From assembly GCA_919902735.1 (NCBI GenBank), contig CAKKRM010000054.1:1-50670 (forward strand): DNA of 50,670 bases, in the 5' to 3' direction. Under the pieces are notes generated by a model. It saw nothing but the letters and a program-made list of their open reading frames with translations, was not told the DNA's origin and did not search any database. Positions 8,270-15,199 of the stretch are shown in pieces. The stretch's first letter is position 1; every line of letters starts with the position of its first letter. The position numbers were made by a program, and so were the translations under genes. Origin of the DNA: Anaerolineales bacterium. Lineage in GTDB: Bacteria; Chloroflexota; Anaerolineae; Anaerolineales; Villigracilaceae.

Positions 8270-8722
8270 ATGCCAGGTAAATATTTTGAAGAGCTTGAAG
8301 TTGGGATGAAGTTCAAACACGGCGGGCGTACCGTCACTGAAATGGACAATGTGCTGTTTTCGGCGTTGACGATGAACACACAGCCCCTGCATGTGAACGA
8401 GGATTTTGCGTCGAAGACCGAGTTTGGCCGGCGGTTGGTAAATGGGATTTTTACTTTTGGTCTTGTGGTGGGGTTGACGGTTACTGATTTGACCGCAGGT
8501 ACGATCGTGGCAAACCTTGGATATGATAAATTAAATAATCCAAACCCGGTCTTTCATGGGGATACGGTCTATGCCGAGAGTGAGATCATCGAGATGCGCG
8601 AGTCGAAGTCGCGCAAGGATGCGGGGATCGTGCGCATCCAATGCTGGGGCAAAAAACCAGATGGGACGGTTGTGGTGGAATTTGAGCGGACGGTGATGTT
8701 TTTGAAAAAGGTTTCAGGCTGA
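8270..8722 (+). CDS. MaoC-family acyl-CoA hydratase/dehydratase
   Basis: 150-residue single hot-dog domain. The segment FSALTMNTQPLHVNEDFASKTEFGRRLVNG carries the hydratase-2 signature in which the Asp/His pair is replaced by the N/H arrangement common in mesaconyl/itaconyl-CoA-type MaoC proteins. Next to an MCC-type carboxylase and a CitE-like lyase, the likely reaction is hydration of 3-methylglutaconyl-CoA (leucine breakdown) or of itaconyl-CoA. The same grouping (AccA1, AccD1, MaoC, CitE-like) is known from the Mycobacterium tuberculosis Rv2498c-Rv2502c region. It starts immediately after the biotin carrier stop codon. Substrate choice is inference from context. Confidence 0.8.
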   Translation: MPGKYFEELEVGMKFKHGGRTVTEMDNVLFSALTMNTQPLHVNEDFASKTEFGRRLVNGIFTFGLVVGLTVTDLTAGTIVANLGYDKLNNPNPVFHGDTVYAESEIIEMRESKSRKDAGIVRIQCWGKKPDGTVVVEFERTVMFLKKVSG

Positions 8723-8741
8723 AGGTTGGAATGTTGAAAGC

Positions 8742-8832
8742 CAAACCTGCAACCTGAAACTTGAAACTTGCAACCTGAAACTTGAAACTTGCAACCTGAA
8801 ACTTGAAACTTGCAACCTGAAACTCGTAACCC
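8742..8832. repeat. Thirteen tandem heptanucleotides (GCAACCT/GAAACTT)
   Basis: Thirteen 7-bp units in register, with a higher-order 21-bp period (GCAACCT GAAACTT GAAACTT) repeated about three times. It lies between the MaoC stop and the CitE-like start at 8847. Confidence 0.95.
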
Positions 8833-8846
8833 AATAACGGAGAATT

Positions 8847-9713
8847 ATGCACTCACGACGCGCACTACTTTACATGCCCGGTGACAACTGGAAGATGATC
8901 ACGAAGTCTGTTACGCTGGGCGTGGATTCGATTTGCATGGACATGGAAGACGGCACAGCCATCAACAAGAAGGCCGAGGCGCGCGCCACCATTGCAAAGG
9001 CTTTGCGGGAACTAGATTTCGGCGCAAGCGAAAAACTGGCGCGGATCAACTCTGTCGGTTCGGGTTGGGAGAAGGATGATATTGAAGCCATCCTGCCGTA
9101 TCACCTGGATGGCATTGTGATTCCCAAAGTCGAGTCTTTTGAGCAGGTGGAATGGGCAGGCAGGATCATCGAAGCCGCGGAGTTGAAAAATGGCTGGCCG
9201 ATCAATTCCGTCCGTATTTTGATTGGGGTGGAAACTGCCAGGGGAATTTTGAACCTGAAGGAAATTGCGGCTCATCCGCGTTTGGATGCGATCATCTGCG
9301 GCGGCGAGGACTTTGCGGCATCCATCGGCGCAACGCGCACGAAAAGCGCAATTGAGCTGTTGTATGCGCGGCAGGCGATTCTTGTCGCTTGCGCGGCGAA
9401 TGATTTGCAGGCAATCGATATTGTCACCATCGAGTACAAAGATCAGAAAGCCCTGCGGATCGAGTCGGAGTTTGGGGCGGGACTCGGCTTCAGCGGGAAG
9501 CAGGTTGTGCATCCGAATCAGGTGCCGGTGGTGCAGGCGGCGTTCACCCCGTCAGATGAAGCGATTGCGTATGCAAAGCGAATCATCGAAACCTTTGAAG
9601 CCAGTCAAAAAGAGGGCAGGGGTGCGTATTCGCTGGATGGCAAAATGATCGATATGCCGCTGCTGAAGAACGCGCAAAAAGTATTATTGCGCGCGAAGGC
9701 GGCAAGAAGATAG
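8847..9713 (+). CDS. HpcH/HpaI (CitE-like) acyl-CoA lyase, probable HMG-CoA/citramalyl-CoA lyase
   Basis: 288 residues of the CitE-like TIM-barrel family. MHSRRALLYMPGDNWKMITK and DSICMDMEDGTAINKKAEAR at the N-terminus bind CoA and Mg2+; IPKVESFEQVEW, LIGVETARGILNLKEIA and ICGGEDFAASIGATRTK supply the Glu/Asp metal ligands. In M. tuberculosis a homologous CitE-like protein encoded beside AccA1/AccD1/MaoC cleaves (R)-HMG-CoA and (S)-citramalyl-CoA. The same neighbourhood here argues for the terminal lyase of leucine (or itaconate) degradation, yielding acetyl-CoA plus acetoacetate or pyruvate. ATG 8847 is preceded by ACGGAGAA (ribosome binding site). Confidence 0.82.
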   Translation: MHSRRALLYMPGDNWKMITKSVTLGVDSICMDMEDGTAINKKAEARATIAKALRELDFGASEKLARINSVGSGWEKDDIEAILPYHLDGIVIPKVESFEQVEWAGRIIEAAELKNGWPINSVRILIGVETARGILNLKEIAAHPRLDAIICGGEDFAASIGATRTKSAIELLYARQAILVACAANDLQAIDIVTIEYKDQKALRIESEFGAGLGFSGKQVVHPNQVPVVQAAFTPSDEAIAYAKRIIETFEASQKEGRGAYSLDGKMIDMPLLKNAQKVLLRAKAARR

Positions 9714-9795
9714 GAGCGCGGACTGAAGTCCGCAATCCGAGTCCACGCTTGACGGCAAAACAACCTCGAACATAAAACAATAAGGAAAAATCAAC

Positions 9796-10641
9796 TTGCT
9801 TTCAATTTTCTTCGGTTTCTGCGCCGCGCTTGGCTGGGGCGCAGGCGACTTTACAGGCGGTCTGGCCGCGCGAAAAACGGGCGCGTACCGCACGGTCTTT
9901 TATGGCGAGGTTATCGGCATCTTTGTTTTATTTTTTGCCATCGCAGTTTTTGGCGAACCCATCCCCAGCCCCAGGGTATGGATATTTGCCATGCTGGCGG
10001 GCGCGCTCGGCACAATGGGTTTGATCCTGCTTTATCACTCCATGACCCTCGGCTTGATGAGCATCGCCGCGCCCGTCTCCGCGCTGCTTGCGGCGGCGCT
10101 GCCCATTGTCGTTGGCATCTTTCGCGAAGGCCTGCCAGAGCCGTTGATATTCATCGGATTTGGTTTTGCCCTGCTTGCGGTGTGGATGATCTCCCAGGCT
10201 GAAGACGGCATCAAAGATACGCTCTCGCATCTTTCGGACTTGAAACTGCCCCTGCTCGCAGGCATTGGATTTGGCTGTTACTTTGTCCTCATGCACGAAG
10301 CCACCAGCGCAGGCGCAACCATCTGGCCGATGGTTGCCTCCCGTTCCGGCGGCCTGATCCTGATCACCATCTACATGCTTCTCAGCCGCACTTCATGGAA
10401 GGTGAAAGACTCCACCGCCTGGCCGATCATCGCCGTGAATGGCATTCTCGATATTTCAGGAAATGTCTTTTTCATCCTGGCCGGTCAGTTGGGCCGCCTG
10501 GATGTGGCCGCGGTCTTAAGCTCGCTCTTCCCCGGCGCAACGGTCCTGCTCGCGTGGGTCTTTCTCAAGGAACGTCTCAACCGCAGCCAGTGGCTCGGCA
10601 TCGCCTCGGCGTTGATCGCCATCGTGTTGATGACTTTGTAG
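9796..10641 (+). CDS. EamA/DMT-family transporter
   Basis: 281 residues with ten hydrophobic helices in two repeats of five, the EamA fold of drug/metabolite exporters. The first repeat begins LSIFFGFCAALGWGAGDFTGGLAARKTG and the second LPLLAGIGFGCYFVLMHEAT. The C-terminal helix pair SSLFPGATVLLAWVFLKERLNRSQWLGIASALIAI is diagnostic. The start is a TTG at 9796 with AAGGAA about 10 bases upstream; no good ATG exists nearby. The substrate is unknown. Confidence 0.8.
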   Translation: MLSIFFGFCAALGWGAGDFTGGLAARKTGAYRTVFYGEVIGIFVLFFAIAVFGEPIPSPRVWIFAMLAGALGTMGLILLYHSMTLGLMSIAAPVSALLAAALPIVVGIFREGLPEPLIFIGFGFALLAVWMISQAEDGIKDTLSHLSDLKLPLLAGIGFGCYFVLMHEATSAGATIWPMVASRSGGLILITIYMLLSRTSWKVKDSTAWPIIAVNGILDISGNVFFILAGQLGRLDVAAVLSSLFPGATVLLAWVFLKERLNRSQWLGIASALIAIVLMTL

Positions 10642-10737
10642 AAAATCTGGAATCCCAAAATTTTTGTGGTAAACTCACGTTCGCTTTCATCGGAAAGCAA
10701 ATTTTCTGGGAAATTGTTTTGATCACTCTAAATGATG

Positions 10738-10765
10738 GCCTGATGAAGTTTTGTCAGGCTTTTTT
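10738..10765 (+). terminator. Rho-independent terminator after the EamA gene
   Basis: Stem GCCTGA (10738-10743) / TCAGGC (10754-10759) followed by six T residues. It is about 100 bases after the EamA stop codon. Confidence 0.65.
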
Positions 10766-10848
10766 GTTGGGCGGGTTTGCTTGCAAAAGTAAACTTTGTT
10801 GGCAAGAAGGAAGTAAAACGGAGTCATCGAAACATCCCCTATTAGGTC

Positions 10849-10931
10849 ATTGCGAGGAGGGCTTTAGCCCGACAAAGCAATCTCCATCCATGTGATGGAT
10901 AGGCTTGGGCGAAGAACGCCCTTGGAATGAC
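10849..10931. repeat. Dispersed palindromic repeat (GTCATTGCGAGGAG family) with a GGGCTTTAGCCC core
   Basis: Starts GTCATTGCGAGGAGGGCTTTAG and ends GGAATGACG. It contains AAGCAATC and the GGCTTTAGCC module also seen at about 1583. Its right end contains an ATG (10927) in frame with the helicase gene, which would give a spurious N-terminal extension. Confidence 0.8.
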
Positions 10932-10947
10932 GAACAAAAGGATTCAG

Positions 10948-12648
10948 ATGACAACCGATTTTTCCTCCCTCAACCTCCGTGACGAGATCACGCAGGCCAT
11001 CACTGAGCTTGGCTATTCCGAGCCGACACCCATTCAAGCGGGCATGATCCCCCTCATGCTCACCGGCGTAGACGTAATTGGTCAGGCCCAAACCGGCACA
11101 GGCAAAACAGCCGCCTTCGCCCTCCCCATTCTGCACAACTTTCAAAGGCAAAAAAATCCGCAAGCTCTGGTGCTCGCGCCCACACGTGAACTCGCGCTTC
11201 AAGTTGCCGATTCCATGATCCAATATGGCAAGCATCTTAACGTGCGCGTGCTCGCCGTCTATGGCGGTCAGCCCTACAGCCCGCAGATCAACAGCCTCAA
11301 ACGCGGCGTGGATATTGTCGTTGGTACGCCTGGCCGTTTGAACGATCTGCTTGAGCGCAACGTCCTCATCTTAAACGAGATCAAGACCGTCGTCCTGGAT
11401 GAAGCGGATGAAATGCTCAACATGGGATTCATCGACGAAGTCGAAAAAATCCTTGCGACGACTCCCCCCGAACGTCAGACTTGTCTTTTCAGCGCCACCA
11501 TGCCCGCGCGGATTCGCACCCTCGCAAACCGCTTCATGCGTGACCCTCAATCTGTTACCGTTAAAAAAAGCGCTCTCACCACCCCGCACATCGAACAACG
11601 CTATTACCTTGTCCACGACAATGACAAGATCAACGCGCTCACACGTCTTTTCGAGATCGAACCGATTCACAGCGCCTTGATCTTTGCCCGCACCCGCGCC
11701 GAGACAGGCCAGCTCGCCAATGAACTGGTCATCCGTGGCATCCCCGCCGAAGCCATTCACGGCGACCTCGACCAGAACGCCCGCGAGCGTGTGCTCGGAC
11801 GCTTCCGCGCCAATCAACTTAAAGTGCTGGTCGCTACCGACGTGGCCGCGCGCGGTTTGGACATCGACGATATTTCCCACGTTTTCAATTTCCATTTGCC
11901 CGATGATGCCGAAGTGTACATCCATCGTATTGGACGCACAGGCCGTGCAGGCAAGACAGGCATCGCGATCAGTTTGATATCCCCACGCGAAAAGCGCCGC
12001 ATGCGCGAAGTGGAGGCGTTGACCAAGCAGCTTGTCACCAAAATGGAATTGCCCACCACCACGGAAATCATTCAACACCGCGAATCACAGACGGTTGAAA
12101 ACTTAAAGATATGGCTTGGCCGCGGGCGTTTCAAACGCGAACTTGAAATGGTACAGGAATTGATCGAAGCTGGTCACGATGTAACGAACATCGCCGCCGC
12201 TGCCATCAAGATCGCCCGCGCCGATGAAAAACAGCGCCCCATCGCGGAAGTATCCGATGTGAAGGCAGATTTCTCCCGCAGGCCCGAGCGTGACTTTGGC
12301 CGTGGAAAACGCGGCGACACCGCTGGCGGCAGGCGTGATTTTGGCGCTGCCGCCCTAAAGGGGAATCAACGCGGTGATTTCGCCAACAAAAAGCCCCGCC
12401 GTGATTCACATGAAGAGGGCATGGTGCGTTTGAAGATCAACAAGGGCAAGGCCAACAGCATCCGCCCGAATGATATTGTTGGGCAGATCGCCTTCCATGC
12501 CAATATCCCCGGCCATACCATCGGCAAGATCCGCATCGAGGATAAATATACGTATGTGGATGTTCCCGAAGAGTTGGTTGACCAGGTCATCAAACACAGC
12601 GGCAATTACAAGATCGGCAAGGATAAGTTCAGCGTGGTGAAGGCGTAA
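10948..12648 (+). CDS. deaD: DEAD-box ATP-dependent RNA helicase (DeaD/CsdA-like)
   Basis: 566 residues from ATG 10948, chosen because AAAGGA lies 6 bases upstream and the earlier ATG (10927) is repeat sequence. Motifs in order: Q motif PTPIQAGMIP, motif I AQTGTGKT (about residue 50), motif II DEAD (about 150), motif III SAT, and motif VI HRIGRTGRAG. A basic Arg/Gly-rich linker (PERDFGRGKRGDTAGGRRDFG) is followed by a C-terminal DbpA-type RNA-binding domain (from about residue 490, MVRLKINKGKANSIRPNDIVG). This architecture is that of cold-shock helicases acting in ribosome assembly and mRNA unwinding. A cold-shock protein follows 460 bases downstream, supporting that role. Confidence 0.9.
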   Translation: MTTDFSSLNLRDEITQAITELGYSEPTPIQAGMIPLMLTGVDVIGQAQTGTGKTAAFALPILHNFQRQKNPQALVLAPTRELALQVADSMIQYGKHLNVRVLAVYGGQPYSPQINSLKRGVDIVVGTPGRLNDLLERNVLILNEIKTVVLDEADEMLNMGFIDEVEKILATTPPERQTCLFSATMPARIRTLANRFMRDPQSVTVKKSALTTPHIEQRYYLVHDNDKINALTRLFEIEPIHSALIFARTRAETGQLANELVIRGIPAEAIHGDLDQNARERVLGRFRANQLKVLVATDVAARGLDIDDISHVFNFHLPDDAEVYIHRIGRTGRAGKTGIAISLISPREKRRMREVEALTKQLVTKMELPTTTEIIQHRESQTVENLKIWLGRGRFKRELEMVQELIEAGHDVTNIAAAAIKIARADEKQRPIAEVSDVKADFSRRPERDFGRGKRGDTAGGRRDFGAAALKGNQRGDFANKKPRRDSHEEGMVRLKINKGKANSIRPNDIVGQIAFHANIPGHTIGKIRIEDKYTYVDVPEELVDQVIKHSGNYKIGKDKFSVVKA

Positions 12649-12660
12649 TTCAATTTACGG

Positions 12661-12925
12661 TGTCACCCTGAGCGCAAGCGAAGGGTCTCTGAGATAATAA
12701 AGAGATTCTTCGCTGTGCTCACGTGTGCCTGCGCACGGTACAGGCAGAATGACTATGGTTGTTGCAAAGTCGCTTGACGTGGTTCTGAATTCATGGCGTC
12801 GTTTTAACGCGAACGCCGCGAAAAAAGCGAAAGAGCGCGAATTTTTCCTTTTTCGCGTCCATTCGCCAATTTCGCGTATTTCGCGTTAAGATTTTCCTGA
12901 CTTTGCTACAGCCATGGCAGAATGA
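12661..12925. repeat. Clustered palindromic repeats in the deaD-cspA gap
   Basis: The region begins with a TGTCACCCTGAGCG...GCAGAATGAC element (12661-12753). A second inverted pair follows (GGTTGTTGCAAAGTC near 12757; GACTTTGCTACAGCC near 12900) that encloses a CGCGAA/TTCGCG-rich palindrome (about 12806-12890, TTAACGCGAA ... TTCGCGTTAA). No coding capacity is visible. The cspA promoter starts just after it. Confidence 0.75.
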
Positions 12926-12935
12926 CATTTAATCA

Positions 12936-12964
12936 TTGACGCCGCACAATCACCGTGATAAAGT
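12936..12964 (+). promoter_or_regulatory. Predicted sigma-70-type promoter of the cold-shock gene
   Basis: TTGACG (12936-12941), 17-base spacer, TAAAGT (12959-12964). Transcription from about 12971 would leave a leader of roughly 135 bases before the cspA ATG, similar in scale to the long leaders of cspA mRNAs in enterobacteria. Confidence 0.5.
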
Positions 12965-13008
12965 AGTGCCCTACACGGATACCAGTAGTTCGCTTTGGAA
13001 GTATAACC

Positions 13009-13046
13009 ATCGGCTCAGGGTAATCAATCCATGAGTCGATTTTTTT
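13009..13046 (+). terminator. Terminator-like hairpin inside the cspA leader (possible attenuator)
   Basis: ATCGGCTCA (13009-13017) pairs with TGAGTCGAT (13032-13040; one G-U) and is followed by a run of seven T. It lies between the predicted promoter and the coding region, so it could attenuate cspA or end a short leader RNA of about 75 nt. Confidence 0.5.
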
Positions 13047-13086
13047 GTATGTTCTGGCGAAAGAACCGGGTCCTCCAAATTTTTCA

Positions 13087-13104
13087 TTTGCCATAGGAGG
13101 CAAA
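13087..13104 (+). promoter_or_regulatory. Ribosome binding site of cspA within a small hairpin
   Basis: TAGGAGG (13094-13100) is a near-perfect Shine-Dalgarno sequence 5 bases before ATG 13106. TTTGCC (13087-13092) and GGCAAA (13099-13104) form a 6-bp stem with ATAGGA as loop, partly enclosing it. Confidence 0.55.
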
Positions 13105-13105
13105 C

Positions 13106-13318
13106 ATGTCAGAACGTATTACCGGAACAGTCAAATGGTTCAACGGAAGCAAGGGCTATGGCTTTCTTGCTCGTGAAGGCGGCGCGGATGTTTTCGTGCA
13201 CTTCTCCGCGATCCAGGGCGACGGTTTCAAAAACCTTGAAGAAGGCCAGAAAGTCGAATTCACCGTTGAGAAAGGCCCCAAGGGTCCGCAGGCTACCAAC
13301 GTAGTTGTAGTCAGCTAA
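13106..13318 (+). CDS. cspA: Cold-shock protein (CspA family)
   Basis: 70 residues, a single cold-shock domain. The RNP1 motif [10 protein letters not shown] and RNP2-like [10 protein letters not shown] bind single-stranded RNA or [18 protein letters not shown] at the start and [11 protein letters not shown] at the end are canonical. It probably acts as an RNA chaperone at low temperature and follows a DEAD-box helicase of the cold-shock class. Strong ribosome binding site, long structured leader and a strong terminator make it a stand-alone transcription unit. Confidence 0.95.
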   Translation: MSERITGTVKWFNGSKGYGFLAREGGADVFVHFSAIQGDGFKNLEEGQKVEFTVEKGPKGPQATNVVVVS

Positions 13319-13335
13319 TTCACTTTGAATACGCA

Positions 13336-13371
13336 AAACTCCCTGAGATGAAAATCTCGGGGAGTTTTTTT
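13336..13371 (+). terminator. Rho-independent terminator of cspA
   Basis: AAAACTCCCTGAGAT pairs with ATCTCGGGGAGTTTT around a short AAA-rich loop, followed by a T-run. Confidence 0.9.
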
Positions 13372-13413
13372 GATTCCTTTCGAGTGAGGGACTGTTTCTT
13401 AAATAGACTTTAT

Positions 13414-13660
13414 CTGTAACTCACCTTACGCAGTTTTGCGTGTTTTAGGGTCATGTCGCCCTGAGCGATAGCGAAGGGTCTCTACGACTATCTTAGAGAC
13501 CCTTCGCTCCGCTCACATCGTCCCGATGTCCTTCGGGAGGGAATCATGGGCGGTGCGTAAGGTGAGCTGTAATTAGAAAAAACATCCCGAAGGTTGCCAT
13601 CCGGCGTTCAAATTACTCGAAATAAACCTCACCGCACTGGCGCGCGGCGCAAGTGTCGGG
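13414..13660. repeat. Two-layer palindromic element with CTCACCTTACGC arms, plus adjacent repeat
   Basis: Left arm CTGTAACTCACCTTACGCAG (13414-13433) and right arm GTGCGTAAGGTGAGCTGTAA (about 13553-13572) enclose a different palindrome from the copy at 7629: GCGAAGGGTCTCTACGAC with its complement (about 13473-13515). A CATCCCGAAGG...GTCGGGATG element with the CACCGCACTGGCG module (13584-13660) follows. The 370-base gap to the aminotransferase holds only these repeats. Confidence 0.8.
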
Positions 13661-13697
13661 ATGGTGTTCGTATGTTATTTCCGATAAGGTCTATTAT

Positions 13698-14876
13698 CTA
13701 TCCGTGCCTGCTCATGAAGCGTTCCATGCGCAGGAGCGCTTCTTCGATCTTTTCATACGCAGTTGCGTAACAGGCGCGCACGAAGCCGTCTCCGCCGGGG
13801 CCGAAGGCATTGCCCGGGACAACCGCGACTCCCTCTTCGCGCAGGAGGGCCTCGGCGAAGGTTTCATCGTCCATGCCGGAGGCGCGGATGTTGGGGAATG
13901 TATAAAAAGCGCCGCGCGGCTCAAAGGTCGAGAGACCGAGGCGGTTTAATCCCGCCACCAAAAGTCGGCGGCGGCGGTCATATTCGGTCACCATTTCCTG
14001 CACGTAGGGTTCGCCCGTCTTCAAGGCTTCGATGGCGGCATCCTGCGCGGTGGTGGGCGCAGACATGATGGTGTATTGGTGGATGCGTACCATGCCTTGA
14101 ATGATGTCTTCCGGCCCGCAAGCGTAGCCGATGCGCCAGCCCGTCATGGCATAATCTTTTGAAAAGCCGCCGAGCAAAACCGTGCGCCGTCTCAGGCTTT
14201 CATCCAATGCGGGGAAGCAGACGTGTTCAAAGTCATACACGAGGCGGTCGTAAATTTCATCGGATACCACGATCAGATCATGCTGCTCCGCAATTTTTCC
14301 GATCTCCAACATCACTTCGCGTGGAGCAACCGCGCCCGTCGGGTTGGATGGATAACCGATAAAGATAACCTTGGTGCGCGGGGTGATGGCTTTGCGAATA
14401 TCGTCGGGATCGATGGTGAAGTTGTTTTCAAGCCGCGCGGGAATTTCAATGGGCACACCGCCCGCAAGAATGACCTCAGCCTGGTAGGAAACGAAACACG
14501 GTGTTGGGATGATGACTTCGTCACCAGGTTCAAGAATAGCAGTAAAAGTTAGATACAACGCCTCAGACACGCCGACAGTTGCCACAATTTCATGGGCAGG
14601 GTCATACCCGACGTTGTACAGCCGTTTCAAATTATCCGAAATGCCCTGGCGCAATTCGATCTTGCCGTGGTTGGATGTGTAATGCGTCTCGCCGTTTTGT
14701 AGCGAGCGAATGCCCGCATCGAGGATCGGTTTGGGGGTTGTGAAATCCGGTTCGCCGATTCCCAATGAGATCACATCCTTCATGGTTGCGACAATATCGA
14801 AGAACTTGCGAATGCCGCTGGGCTTTAACCCCGCCACACGTTTTGAGAGTCTTTGTACTTCACTAATTTCCTGCAT
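13698..14876 (-). CDS. Pyridoxal-phosphate aminotransferase, class I/II (aspartate aminotransferase-like)
   Basis: 392 residues, full length for fold-type I class I aminotransferases. FFDIVATMKDVISLGIGEPDF at the start binds substrate, SNPTGAVAPREVM is the conserved NP motif, VVSDEIYDRLVYD carries the PLP-binding Asp/Tyr, and GGFSKDYAMTGWRIGY holds the Schiff-base lysine near residue 240. The final Arg region FVRACYATAYEKIEEAL is present. It probably transfers amino groups between aspartate, alanine or aromatic amino acids and 2-oxoglutarate; the exact substrate is unclear. A palindromic repeat sits immediately upstream (14893-14985). Confidence 0.85.
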   Translation of the reverse strand: MQEISEVQRLSKRVAGLKPSGIRKFFDIVATMKDVISLGIGEPDFTTPKPILDAGIRSLQNGETHYTSNHGKIELRQGISDNLKRLYNVGYDPAHEIVATVGVSEALYLTFTAILEPGDEVIIPTPCFVSYQAEVILAGGVPIEIPARLENNFTIDPDDIRKAITPRTKVIFIGYPSNPTGAVAPREVMLEIGKIAEQHDLIVVSDEIYDRLVYDFEHVCFPALDESLRRRTVLLGGFSKDYAMTGWRIGYACGPEDIIQGMVRIHQYTIMSAPTTAQDAAIEALKTGEPYVQEMVTEYDRRRRLLVAGLNRLGLSTFEPRGAFYTFPNIRASGMDDETFAEALLREEGVAVVPGNAFGPGGDGFVRACYATAYEKIEEALLRMERFMSRHG

Positions 14877-14892
14877 TGAGTCTCCTTATTCC

Positions 14893-14985
14893 CGTCATTG
14901 CGAGGAGGGCGTAGCCCGACGAAGCAATCCCAGACTTGGATAGTGAGATTGCTTCGGGCGGAGAGCATCACCCTCGCAATGACGG
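14893..14985. repeat. Dispersed palindromic repeat (GTCATTGCGAGGAG family)
   Basis: Bounded by CCCGTCATTGCGAGGAGG and CCCTCGCAATGACGG, with inner AAGCAATC / GATTGCTTCGG arms. It lies between the aminotransferase and a small gene on the same strand. Confidence 0.85.
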
Positions 14986-14986
14986 A

Positions 14987-15196
14987 CTAGATAGGTTGGA
15001 CATTCCAGTCGTCTGAAATTTCATGATACGTCAATTCAAAGGCCAGGCCGTTCGCCGTTTTCACGCGAAAGCCTTTTTCGCCGGGGCCATGCCAGCGCGC
15101 AATGATCTCCGCAATCTCATATCTCCGTCCCTGCCATATTAATGAAAGCGGACGTTCCGCATATTCGGTATCCGAGCGGCACTCAACGGCTTCCAT
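14987..15196 (-). CDS. Small conserved protein, DUF6504-like
   Basis: 69 residues: YAERPLSLIWQGRRYEIAEIIARWH...GFRVKTANGLAFELTYHEISDDW. This pattern (ERPLxFxWxGRRYxVxEIxxxW, then FRVxTxxGxxFELxYxE) matches small single-domain proteins I associate with DUF6504; function unknown. It lies 3 bases downstream of the nucleotidyltransferase stop on the same strand and probably shares its transcript. Confidence 0.6.
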   Translation of the reverse strand: MEAVECRSDTEYAERPLSLIWQGRRYEIAEIIARWHGPGEKGFRVKTANGLAFELTYHEISDDWNVQPI

Positions 15197-15199
15197 GAT

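Noticed and set aside
10927-10947. Upstream ATG as start of the DEAD-box helicase
   Set aside because: It lies in the terminal GGAATGACG of a dispersed palindrome; ATG 10948 has a proper ribosome binding site.
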